From contig NC_073307.1 of NCBI RefSeq assembly GCF_027595985.1, positions 16,668,395 through 16,732,394 of the forward strand: DNA of 64,000 nucleotides, in the 5' to 3' direction. Positions 54,664 to 64,000 of the stretch are shown one piece after another. The stretch is from Sorex araneus. Taxonomy: Eukaryota; Chordata; Mammalia; Eulipotyphla; Soricidae. Within the stretch, counting starts at the first letter, position 1. Each line of letters opens with the position of its first letter. The position numbers were made by a program, and so were the translations under genes. The notes below the pieces were generated by a model that did no database searches, was not told the origin of the DNA, and saw only the letters and a list, made by a program, of their open reading frames with translations.

Positions 54664-57224
54664 CTACTATTGTATCTGTTTGAATGTCAAAAGACTGAGC
54701 CATAGAGAATTTGATTTGAGAAGTAATTTGCTCGTCAGCATCTATAAGTATCTGACCACACAGTTCAAATTTCTAGCCAGTATACTGTATGGAAAAAGAA
54801 CCACAGTTGTATTTTTCTTTTCAGAAATCTATCAGTTTTGTTCTTACCTCATTGGTTTATAGTTCATACTAATTTCTGTTATTAAATGCAACCTATTTAT
54901 CTACCTTATCATAGATTAAATGTACAAAGAATCCATGCTAAGTTTATTTCCTATTGAGTTGGAACATTGCTTTCAATTTTGAAATTCCTGTGGGGACCCC
55001 TGACGATGCAGCAGAAATAAAAATGATAGACATCAGAGGGCCCTGAGTGTGTCTCAAAGCAATTAAAGATCAGAAGTTCTGTTCAAAACTGTTCTCTTGA
55101 TGACTTTCCTGAACCAGCCTACCAGTTATATCAGAGTAAGTTAATTTGAGATCATGCAATTTCTCCTCACTCTTAATGCAGCATCTTAGTTCAGGTGAGA
55201 AAATACTTCATAAATCCACTTAATGTTTCGTTCCCATGCCCTTCTCCCAGGCTCCAGTGATACTTCCTACAAATAATGAATTAAAGTGATAGCAAGATCA
55301 GTCATCCCCAACTGGTCTGGCTTTGAGCTAAAATACACTTGCTAAAGAGGCAAACTGTGTAAGTAGGCCCTGCCTTAGTCATCCCTATGTTGGAGGGCAT
55401 CCTGATTTTTCTGCTTGGTCTTCAATTTCATCTGCTCTTTGAAAATACAAAGAAACCCTCACGTCTGCTTTTCAAGGTGGTATTATTTAATTATTAAAGA
55501 TCATGCAAGTCCAGCAGCGGCCCTGACCTAGCTACTTAATTTATAAAAATACACTTGAACGACAAGAGCCTCAGCATGCGTCTATAAAATTTTACTCATG
55601 CAGGGGAAAATTTTCATCACCTGCAACTTTGAAGTTAGCCTACCTGAGCTACCAAAGGGAAGGAGGGAAGAAAGCTCAGAGTTCAATAAAATTCACAGCA
55701 GGTCCTGATCTTTCCCATGTGGCCCACAGTGACCTAAATGCAAGATATAGTGCCATTGCTCCTATCTTCCGTTATATAGGCACAAATAACACTAGAAGAC
55801 AAGACATAGAGCAAGTTAAAAAAAAAAAGTCTCCTTCACTAGGGCTTTGACTATTAATCAATTCTTGGCATTGAGGAGCTAGGAAGCTCATATGTACCCA
55901 AATTTGATCGATGATAGAGACAATCTCTAATCTCTATAATGTTGCCAGTACATAGACATATATCCTACTTGGCTACTGAGTGATTAATGGGGCAAGGTGC
56001 CAAATTTGTGCATAAAAAAGCCTAAAATCTCCTATTTTTTCCCCAATCATGTAGTCTATTCAAACACCCTTCACTAAGTACTTTTTTTTTATCATTCTCT
56101 AAGAGAATAACATCATCATATTTTAAAACAAACTAGTTGTGTATGTTTTATTTAGAGAGTAACTGAATAAATCATAATAAGAGCTGATTTGGGGACAAGA
56201 GAAAGAGAAGAAATTGACAGGGTCATAGCCCATGTGCAAATAAACTGGGAAAAAATGCTTTATTAGCTTTCCTATGTTTCAAATAGTTGACAATACACAT
56301 TTCCTTCATCATGATTCTTCTTTGAAAAAAAAAAAAAAGAAGATAGCCAATATTGCTGTCTCCACTGAAGCAGGAAGTATTTTCTGGTTTCGCAGCCAAC
56401 ACTGATCTTAGCAAAGCCTATGAATTAGAAAGAGGTAGTGACTGAGCCTTATAAACATATGTAAATATAGGAACACTGTCTTCATCTCTGCTTTCAGATC
56501 TAAAATGTTACATGAAAATGTGATAGAAATCCGAAGGCATAAGTGACAGGCAGGGGAATCAGATGGCAGTGGATAGAGGCTTTGTTTACAAATCAATACC
56601 AGGGTTTGAATAATGACATTTTTTTCCCTTCAAAGACACATTAATTTTGTTAGCCATTTACTCTCCAGCGACTACCTTGTTATGGCCAAATAACTCATTT
56701 GAAAATTTATGATATATTTAGTTTTACATTTTTTAGTCCAAGTCATCATCTAAGACACAATTGGGCTCCCAACAAATGTGAGTATTTAACCATCCCAATT
56801 CGCCTTCAATCGATATGAATCGGAGAGTACATAGATTATAATGATTCTAAATTCACTAACTCAAATGTTTTTGAAAAGCCTTACCTGCTCCTGAAAGCCT
56901 GTTTTGTTCTTGTAAAGGGTGTCCCCCACCTCTGCATTCTCACAGCAGTTCTACTGGGAATTTCATGGTTAGAAGAAACACTAGAAAGAAAAGTCTGCAA
57001 AGGTCTAAACTTACACTAAACTGATGCTTTTCTATCAAAATTCTTCACTTTCTTCCACATCCCACAGAATTTCCAGTCAGAACCTCCATTTAAATACTTG
57101 AGTCCACTAAAAAGCTGAAATCTAAGAGACTGTTGCTCACTTTCCTTATGGCCCTAAGTTATTGTCAGGCTCTTACACAGACTATATGAACACAATGTGA
57201 TGTGATGAATAAAAGCTTTTGCTG
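54664..57224. other. unique sequence, no gene or clear repeat
   Basis: About 2.5 kb without a supported feature, the longest repeat-free tract in the right half of the window. Frames at 54680-54862 and 55629-55850 have no motif. Confidence 0.5.
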
Positions 57225-57466
57225 TAACACTGCAGCACTGTAGCACTGTGTTCCCATTGTTCATTGATTTCCTTGAGCGGCACCAGTAGCGTCTCCACTG
57301 TGAGATTGTTGTTACTGTTTTTGGCATATCGAATACACCACGGGTAGCTTGCCAGGCTCTGCCATATGGTGGGATACTCTCGGTAGTTTGCCAGGCCCTC
57401 TGAGAGGGATGGAGGAATTGAACTCAGGAATTGAAGCCCTACCCACTATGCTATCACACCAGTCCT
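57225..57466 (-). mobile_element. RTE-tailed SINE, nearly full length
   Basis: The plus strand starts with 'aacactgcagcactgtagca' (the tail repeat), then 'ttgagcggcaccagtagcgt', 'ggcatatcgaatacaccacg' and 'ctatgctatcacaccagtcc'. Part of the box B region is replaced by a short 'caggaattga' duplication. No clean target duplication was found. Confidence 0.88.
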
Positions 57467-57892
57467 TTGCTTCTGTTACATTATTTAAATAGCAAATAAA
57501 AAATAGGTTGCCCTGTGGGCATTTTGAATGATTTGAACTTATTGTATATGGGTTTATTCAAAATCAAATATGCTTTAAATTTTCAACTTAATAAAAAAAG
57601 AAAGCCAATATGTGAATTATTTAACAACGAGAACAACCACCACCACCACCACAACAAAAAAAATGGTTAAATAAAAGTCTGTCTTTACACTATCTCTTCA
57701 CTCCTGCATCCATGGCCTTGACTCACTCTATTTTCTATAGAGAGGAAGTATAAAGAGCCAATTAGAATATTTGATATAATATATGTAATTCCCTCTGTAT
57801 ATTTATATCCAGATAAGATTCCACCAATCCACAATTTAATCTGCTTAGTCTATTTCAACAGGAACTTGTTTATCTTCTAAAAAAGAGTTCTT

Positions 57893-58048
57893 GGGCCAGA
57901 GAGATTTAGACTAAATCACGCACGCAACCAACTCTGGGTGGATCCCTCTGTTTTTCATATGGTCCCTCAGAGTCCCGCCAGAAGTGACCCTGAGCACAGT
58001 GGCAGGAGTAAGCCCTGGGTACTGCCAGGTATGGCCTAAAAACCAAAA
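57893..58048 (+). mobile_element. A-tailed SINE, old
   Basis: 'gggccagagagatttagact', then 'cagagtcccgccagaagtga', 'gtggcaggagtaagccctgg' and 'gtactgccaggtatggccta'. The head is degraded. Confidence 0.75.
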
Positions 58049-59278
58049 TGGACAAATAAGAAACACAAATTGAGCCAAAAAGTGTGTTTTTTCTTGTAGG
58101 TGACACACTTTATTTTGATGTGTGTGTTTATTTCTACTTCCCCTTCCTTTCGTTGCTCTTGTAGAGACCAGGGATCACACATGCCTAGCTATGGTGCTTG
58201 CATGCATACACACGTGCTTGGCAGGGGCGACTTTCATTGGGTTGTGGGATGTTTATAAATTCTGATTGTAGTTTTTGTTGAAGATCCTCAGAGTACTTTG
58301 ACTTGCTACCCGGCTTGCGCTCCTCAGAACAGTGCTCCACCACATTTTAGTTATTATGCTCACTAGAGAGTGGTACACTCGATTGCAGTAGCAGGGATCT
58401 CAACAACAGAGCCATCCGTACCACACTGGAAACGTGAGAGGCACTGGGCATCAAACTCATGACCTTGTAGTCTCTCGGTCTAGATGCTTTTAGCCCTAGG
58501 AGCCTTTCCTTCTTGGGAAATCTGTCTGCTTTCATGAGCAGGAAGAATCATCATACAGTTAACAGATTTCTCAGCTTTTTACTTGCTAGGGTATTATCTA
58601 CTTACCCATTATCCAATTGGGGGGAGGGATCTTTAAGTCACTAGATTACAAAGCAAAGGGAATAGAAACAAAAAAGGAAAGAGAGGACAAAGATAATGCA
58701 ACTAAAAAAAAAAAACACCATTTTTTTTAAATGCAGGTACCCTGCAGCTGTTTAATAAAACTATCTCTTGCAATGATAAATTACTTGCAAATTATATCAA
58801 CCCTAAATTGCTTCTCCAAATTTCTAGCTGCTGATGGCAGCAATGTTTTATAGAGATTTAAACAAGGTTATTTGGCAAAGGTGCCTGGACTCATACTTCT
58901 AACGCCCTGAAATGACTGTGTTGGCGGCAGATTCTGAGAAATGAGGTAAATGTCCCAAATATATAATCTGTCACTTTGTGGACTTGTGCTGCCTGGGTTA
59001 ACTGCAGCATAAATGTCTGACGTTCAAAGAATGTTAACCACCATTACTGCTTAGGGGAGTATTTGCCTATATTGTTTAGGTTAAAGGAAAGTTTTTTTCT
59101 ACACAGATAATTTCTGACCACGGTCTTCAGTGCACTTTGACTATTTTGCTGCTTTGTTTGTTGCTATGTACAAATATTTCAGAGAGATAAGAGAGGCAAA
59201 AAATGCATATTCCCTTACTTTTCCTATCTCTGCCTTAGCATACCTCTATGTCCTATGTCTGTGTCTGTATCTGTCTTG
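58049..59278. other. mostly unique, with possible decayed SINEs
   Basis: Segments near 58160-58200 ('gagaccagggatcacacatg') and 58380-58510 ('gcactgggcatcaaactcat') look like complements of old tRNA-derived heads but are too decayed to assign. 58730-59080 looks single-copy. Confidence 0.35.
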
Positions 59279-59374
<96 letters not shown>

Positions 59375-59398
59375 TCTCATACACACACACAAACACAC
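59279..59398. repeat. (TC)n microsatellite ending in (CA)n
   Basis: Near-pure (TC)n at 59281-59367 with a few TTTC interruptions, followed by (AC)n at about 59379-59398. The two open frames over it are repeat translations. Confidence 0.97.
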
Positions 59399-60796
59399 TC
59401 TTTTCCTAGAATAATTGTTACCTTGAAAGTGTATTTTCTGTGCTGGTGGGTTCTTGAGAATTGTATGAAAGATATGCTTGCAAACTCAGAAGGTTAAGGA
59501 GGGTAACAGTCTATTGTACGGTTTAAGTAGATGGGTCCTGAGAGCAGGTCCCTCTCCCCAGTGTCCAGGTCTCTGGAGCTGGACTCCTACCAAATTCTTC
59601 AGTCAGTCCTGGGTATATGCAAAGATAGAGAGCTAGAGACACAGAAGCAGCCTGAGGGGGTGGGGGGGGGCTTCCTTTTATCTACTGCCAAATCCCACCC
59701 CCAGGCATCCCGTTATCTAATTTGATTGGATGCCTTCTGGATGGATTAGATATAAAGTGACCCACTAAATTAAGTGATACCCACCTGGAACCCACTTTCC
59801 AATCCCACTGTAACAAGAACATCCTGCTTACAACTAGCAAAACTTGAAGCATCTTGCATTTACAGTATGGAAGTTAAACCCAGTCACATGACAGTTTTTA
59901 ATTTTGAATTATGATGTAGTCACTCTCAGCAAAATACAAACATGAATAAACATGAAATGCAAACAACACAAACGTCCATCTGGATAGTGATTTATGCTCA
60001 CCCGCTTTGGCATAGTTTTTTTTCTATGTCTCAGGTGAAGTCACCGAGAAGCGATGACTTGATATAGGACAGTCCAGGGAGCACCCATCTCTAAAATCTT
60101 TATCTTGAAAATATTTGCAATATCTTAAACTTCCTGGAAGCCATTCTTGAGTAAGTGGCTGCTTACACCAGTAACTGCCTAGCTCATTAATAGGCTTTTC
60201 TTGCTGGAGCATCAGATGTGAAGATGGTTAGTTCTCTAAGAAAAAGTACATGCCTGGTGTGGTAATAAGTCTCAGGGAGCAGCTTTCCCAAGACTGATGG
60301 ACACATGCAGAAATGCAGCAAGAATTCCAGAAATATCAGGAATTCATATATGTAAATCCTAAATTGCCTAGTTTCTCTGATGCCTTGTATTTGGTTTATT
60401 CCTGGGTCAATTTCTATCTCAATTCATCCATTTAATAAGTGTTTTTTAAAAATCAGTACAATTTAGTACAACATGGTCACAATTATTAAATGGCCACAAG
60501 CCTGAACTCAGCCACTGACTGAGACACACACAGACAGAACAGATTTTTGGAGGTTTCATTCATATATACCGGAACTCACTCATGCCATGGGCTCGAGGCT
60601 GAGGGTTCACAAGCTGGAACCATTCACTGAGCTTGGAACCCCGAACACTGGGTTAATTCTTTTCTTATACATCTGACTTTCAATGCAAACAGATTGGATG
60701 TCATGCCTCTAATTTTTTCTTGTAGGCAAAGCAGATGTACAGAAGCCAACCAAGCAGTCAATCAAACCAAACAGTGAATCGGCTAATCCTGCCTGT
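59399..60796. other. unassigned sequence
   Basis: No supported feature. A G-run sits at about 59661-59669 in a GC-richer patch (59510-59720) that I cannot assign. Confidence 0.4.
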
Positions 60797-61388
60797 CACT
60801 GTGTCTCTGTCATCCTGTTGATCGTTGATTTGCTCGAGTGGGCCCAGTAAGTCTCCATTTATCCTAGCCCTGAGACTTTAGCAGCGCCTCTCTTTACTCG
60901 TCCTTCCCAGTGGTGCTGCATTAGAGGCTCTTCAGGGTCAGGGAAATTAGATCCATCATTGGTATTGTATTTGGCACATAAATAAGCCACGGGGAGCTTG
61001 ACAGGCTCCCCCCCAACCCTCCGCTCCACATTCCGTGCAGGCAGTAAACTCTCAGTAGCTTGCCAGGTTCTCCAAGAGGGAGAACCAGGGTATCAGATAT
61101 CACATGGCTTGTGGGAGCTTGGTTTTATAGTCTCTGGATATTGGCCGTTGATGGAATTACATGGCGTGGTGGTGGTGGTGGTGGTGGTGGTGGTGGTGGT
61201 GGTGGTGGTGGTGGTGGTGGTGAGGGGGGGAAGGTGGGAGCGGTGTGCAATTTCTGGGTGTGACTGCCTAGCTACTGGAAAATGGGGAGTCTGGGTGGAA
61301 GAGGCTCAGTCCCGATCTCAGCAGCCTTGGAGATCTTGGCCCTCGGTGCTGCACACTTGGTTCCTCTGCCGGTTCCTTCATGGGTAAG
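60797..61388 (-). mobile_element. long composite RTE-tailed element, mixed subfamily
   Basis: The 3' end ('gtctctgtcatcctgttgat') is of the A type. The section 'agtctctggatattggccgt' (61128-61147) is otherwise found only in the B copy at 46181-46722. The 5' part ends near 'gccggttccttcatgg', the complement of 'catgaaggtactggcagagg' in the B copy. A (TGG)n expansion lies inside it. Confidence 0.75.
61167..61221. repeat. (TGG)n trinucleotide repeat
   Basis: About 18 uninterrupted TGG units within the composite element, followed by 'tgaggggggg'. It produces poly-Val or poly-Gly frames that are not genes. Confidence 0.97.
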
Positions 61389-61539
61389 GAACCTGTCTAT
61401 TCATTGCAAATTACAAATTAAGCATTGTTTCAACCTATGTCATAGGGCAGAGGTTGGTCAAATATCTGTATGTCTTGAGGCAGTTACCTCCTTATCTGTG
61501 GTCTGATATTGGAGTATTCCACTCTGTACATGTCACTGT

Positions 61540-61576
61540 GCTTGTTTTTGTTTGTTTGTTTGTTTGTTTGTTTTTT
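61540..61576. repeat. (TTTG)n repeat
   Basis: Seven or so TTTG units, probably the tail complement of the adjoining antisense L1. Confidence 0.85.
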
Positions 61577-62045
61577 CTCACTTAATTTTAAAAATCACCA
61601 TCTTTAGGCACAAAGTGGAGTCTGGTTTCAAAATGGCACCACTGTGGTGTTAAGGTTTATGGTATTAATGTACAACGTTTCTGCACCTGCTACCACCAAA
61701 GTGTCCAATACACCTACGTCCCTGAAACTTCTACTCCACATCATTATCCCCCTCCATGCCCCCACTGCTTGGTAATCTCAGTTTCTTACTGCAATGTCCA
61801 GGGTTTGCCATTGCTCAAGGCAGACTGTTTCTCTCATTTTCCCTCTCTTTGTTTGTAGCTAGGTGAGTTAGACCATTCATTTCTTGAGCTTTTTTCTATG
61901 GCTTACTTCTCTTAACATTCCTTCCAATTACATCTATGCTACACAAAAGTACATGATTTCCTCTTTTCTTATAACTGTGTATTCCACTCTGTACATCTAC
62001 AAATGCTCTATTCATTCACCTATCATTGGTATAAGTAGAGGGGTC
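61577..62045 (-). mobile_element. old L1 3' end, antisense
   Basis: The right part is clear: 'acttctcttaacattccttc', 'caattacatctatgctacac', 'gtattccactctgtacatct' and 'attcattcacctatcattgg', the complement of the L1 ORF2 end. The left part (61577-61850) is presumed 3' UTR. Confidence 0.7.
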
Positions 62046-62082
62046 TATTTATTTTGTTTGTTTTCTCTCTGTCCCTCCATCC

Positions 62083-62659
62083 GTTCCTTCCTTCCTTCCT
62101 TCCTTCCTTCCTTCCTTCCTTCCTTCCTTCCTTCCTTCCTTCCTTCCTTCCTTCCTTCCTTCCTTCCTTCCTTCATTCCTCCTCCTTCCTTCCTTCCTCT
62201 ATCCCTCCCTTCCTTCTTTCCTTCCTTCCTTCCTTCCTTCCTTCCTTCCTTCCTTCCTTCCTTCCTTCCTTCCTTCCTTCCTTCCTTCCTTCCTTCATTC
62301 CTCCTCCTTCCTTCCTTCCTCCATCCCTCCCTTCCTTCTTTCCTTCCTTCCTTCCTTCCTTCCTTCCTTCCTTCCTTCCTTCCTTCCTTCCTTCCTTCCT
62401 TCCTTCCTTCCTTCCTTCCTTCCTTCCTTCCTTCATTCCTCCTCCTTCCTTCCTTCCTCCATCCCTCCCTTCCTTCTTTCCTTCCTTCCTTCCTTCCTTC
62501 CTTCCTTCCTTCCTTCCTTCCTTCCTTCCTTCCTTCCTTCCTTCCTTCCTTCCTTTCTTTCTTTTTTCTTTATTTCTTTCTTCTTTCTTTTTATCTCTCT
62601 TTCTCTCTTTCTTTCCTTTGTTCTTTTTTTCCTTTATTCTTCCTTTCTTTTTCTTTTTG
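62083..62659. repeat. (TTCC)n satellite-like array with higher-order units
   Basis: A nearly 470-bp (TTCC)n array is punctuated three times by the same roughly 52-bp interruption (62174-62225, 62296-62347, 62434-62485). Each contains 'cattcctcctccttcc', then 'tccctcccttccttcttt'. Spacing is 122 and 138 bases. It grades into a (TTTC)- and T-rich tail at 62553-62659. The 283- and 241-residue Pro-Ser-Phe-Leu frames are repeat translations. Confidence 0.97.
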
Positions 62660-62770
62660 GTTTTTGGGCCACATCAGGCAGTGCTCAAGTGTTACTCCTG
62701 GCCTTGGCTCAGGGATCACTTCTGGAGGGGCTTAGGGAACTATAAAGGGTGCCAGGCATTGCCAGCTGAG
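62655..62770 (-). mobile_element. A-tailed SINE, 5' part diverged
   Basis: 'tttttgggccacatcaggca', 'gtgctcaagtgttactcctg' and 'ctcagggatcacttctggag' match the complement of the 3' half. The head side is unrecognisable. Its tail complement meets the microsatellite. Confidence 0.75.
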
Positions 62771-63380
62771 AACATATAGCTTAGACTCAGGTTTGATTCT
62801 TAATATCACATTGTCCCCTGAGTTGGGTATGGTGCAAACGTAAAACTGATGCAACAAATCAATATGGGAGAGATGAACATTTCAGTAACACTGATTATTT
62901 CGATTCAGTCACAGAGTATTATTCTCTTTCAATTTACTCAGCAATAAATTATATTCTGAAATGCTTAGTATATTTATTTCTAGGGAAATACTTTTGATGC
63001 TTTTGAGAAAGCTTTCTTATACTCATTTTTTAAAAATATTCAATGCAAATCTATCAAATACTTTAATTTTTCCATATAAATTTTGCCCTTTTCACTTTCC
63101 TAATTAGATTATCATCATTGAATATTTTGTATTTTCAAAGATTTTTATGCACATAATCACATCAGTTGTAATTGCGTCTTGTTTATCTTTCTATATTTTA
63201 TTTTATTATTTATCTCATAATTTTATACTGACAAGGTCTTCTAGACAATTTTGCACAATAGCAATTAAATTCACCACAATTACTTTGTTTCAAATCTAAA
63301 AGAAAGGTAATATGATGTCCCACTGTTAATAACTATTATACCAATTAGAGTTTTTGATATTTCCTTTATCAGAATGAGTG
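62771..63380. other. unique AT-rich sequence
   Basis: No supported feature. Confidence 0.45.
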
Positions 63381-64000
63381 TGTAATCACAAAAAGGGGTA
63401 GCGGCACTCTGTCTCTCCCGCCGCCCAAGTTCGGTAGTCTCATGCCGCTTCCCCCACCCTGGGGAGGTCGATGGCAATGGGCAGCTGAAGGAAGGAATGA
63501 GGGCCGGGCTGGTTGGTCTCAGTTGCAGTTTATTCTATTCCCATCTCCATTCTCCTCTGATTCTCCTCCTGCTTCTTCTGCCCCCAGGCTAATTCATTAC
63601 CTTCTCACTCTGGATCTGGATCTGGATCCCCCAGTCCACTCTTACAGCCTAGTTAAATCCCAAAGCATGAGGGGTTGGGGTTTACACATAGGTGTCATCA
63701 TACAATCAGCAGATGTAAGGTCCTTCCCTTAGGGAAAGCTGCTTCCAGGACAGATTCTTATCCAGCAAGACAACTGGCCTAAAGGCAAATATGGGTGTGT
63801 TTCTCCTCTCCTTAGTCCAACAAGCATACATTCAAAACATTAGTCATTTTGTATGGACACAGTAAGAGACACATTAAACTTATAGAATTGCTCTCCTGGG
63901 GCCATCTTGATGTGAGACTAGAGTGCTCAGGCCAGATTAGTCTTTCCTATCCCTAGCATGGTCTTAGTCTTGTCAATACTTCTGGATCATGACAGTGTTT
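63381..64000 (+). mobile_element. LTR running off the window, same family as 39963-41128
   Basis: Starts TGTAATCACA, then 'gcggcactctgtctctcccg'. The last part ('cacagtaagagacacattaa', 'tggatcatgacagtgttt') matches 40670-40815 of the 1166-bp copy. The 3' end lies outside, so it could be a solo LTR or the 5' LTR of a provirus. Confidence 0.82.

Noticed and set aside
58730..59080. Candidate conserved non-coding element
   Set aside because: It looks single-copy, but conservation cannot be judged from one sequence. Alignment to other mammals would decide.
62083..62560. Possible CRISPR array (regularly spaced units)
   Set aside because: Spacers are not unique, the units are TTCC slippage products, and the genome is a mammal's.
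61884..62779. Long open frames of 283 and 241 residues rich in Pro, Ser, Phe and Leu
   Set aside because: They are translations of the (TTCC)n array. Any such array without stops is open in several frames.

Overview
The window looks like gene-poor, non-coding mammalian nuclear DNA. I found no host protein-coding exon, tRNA, rRNA or CRISPR array. All open frames are short. Those that resemble anything are fragments of retrotransposon reverse transcriptase or shadows of microsatellites and repeats. The dominant short repeats share a tRNA-derived head with intact Pol III boxes. To my knowledge they match the SINE of shrews (Soricidae, Sorex; the 'Sor' family), so a shrew is the likely source. 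That assignment is from memory and was not checked by any search.

The window is a layered record of transposition. Two SINE types share the same head. One ends in an A-rich/AATAAA tail and looks L1-dependent. The other, about 245-255 bp, ends in about 60 bp that match the 3' end of an RTE-clade LINE present here twice (17733-18914 and 53261-54265), followed by a short (CTACAGTG)-like repeat. Both RTE copies are 5'-truncated, lie on the minus strand, carry target-site duplications (TSDs) and keep RT fragments. The SINE/RTE partnership is the most interesting biology in the window. A longer element family of about 540 bp, without the tRNA head, uses the same body and the same or a related tail.

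Region by region: 0-10 kb has SINEs, L1 pieces, a TSD-flanked L1 3' end (3825-4673), a three-phase microsatellite, a long composite element, and an L2 and a MIR remnant. 10-17 kb is mostly old unique sequence with ancient L1 and mammal-wide repeats. 17.7-24 kb has RTE copy 1, young SINEs, a 734-bp L1-tailed element with a GC-rich head, and an old L1. 24-31 kb has SINEs, a MIR-like remnant, two composite elements and a 1209-bp solo LTR with a 6-bp TSD. 32-37 kb has SINEs, L1 3' ends and an L1 split by a second LTR family. 39-50.6 kb has a SINE dimer, a 1.17-kb LTR inside a SINE, nested SINEs and two long old L1 tracts carrying younger insertions. 51-54.7 kb has a 170-bp direct duplication, a tRNA-Ala/ID-like SINE and RTE copy 2. 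57-64 kb has SINEs, microsatellites (one with higher-order structure), a composite element and an LTR running off the right edge.

All family names come from reading conserved stretches, not from database searches. TSD coordinates are good to about 1-2 bases.
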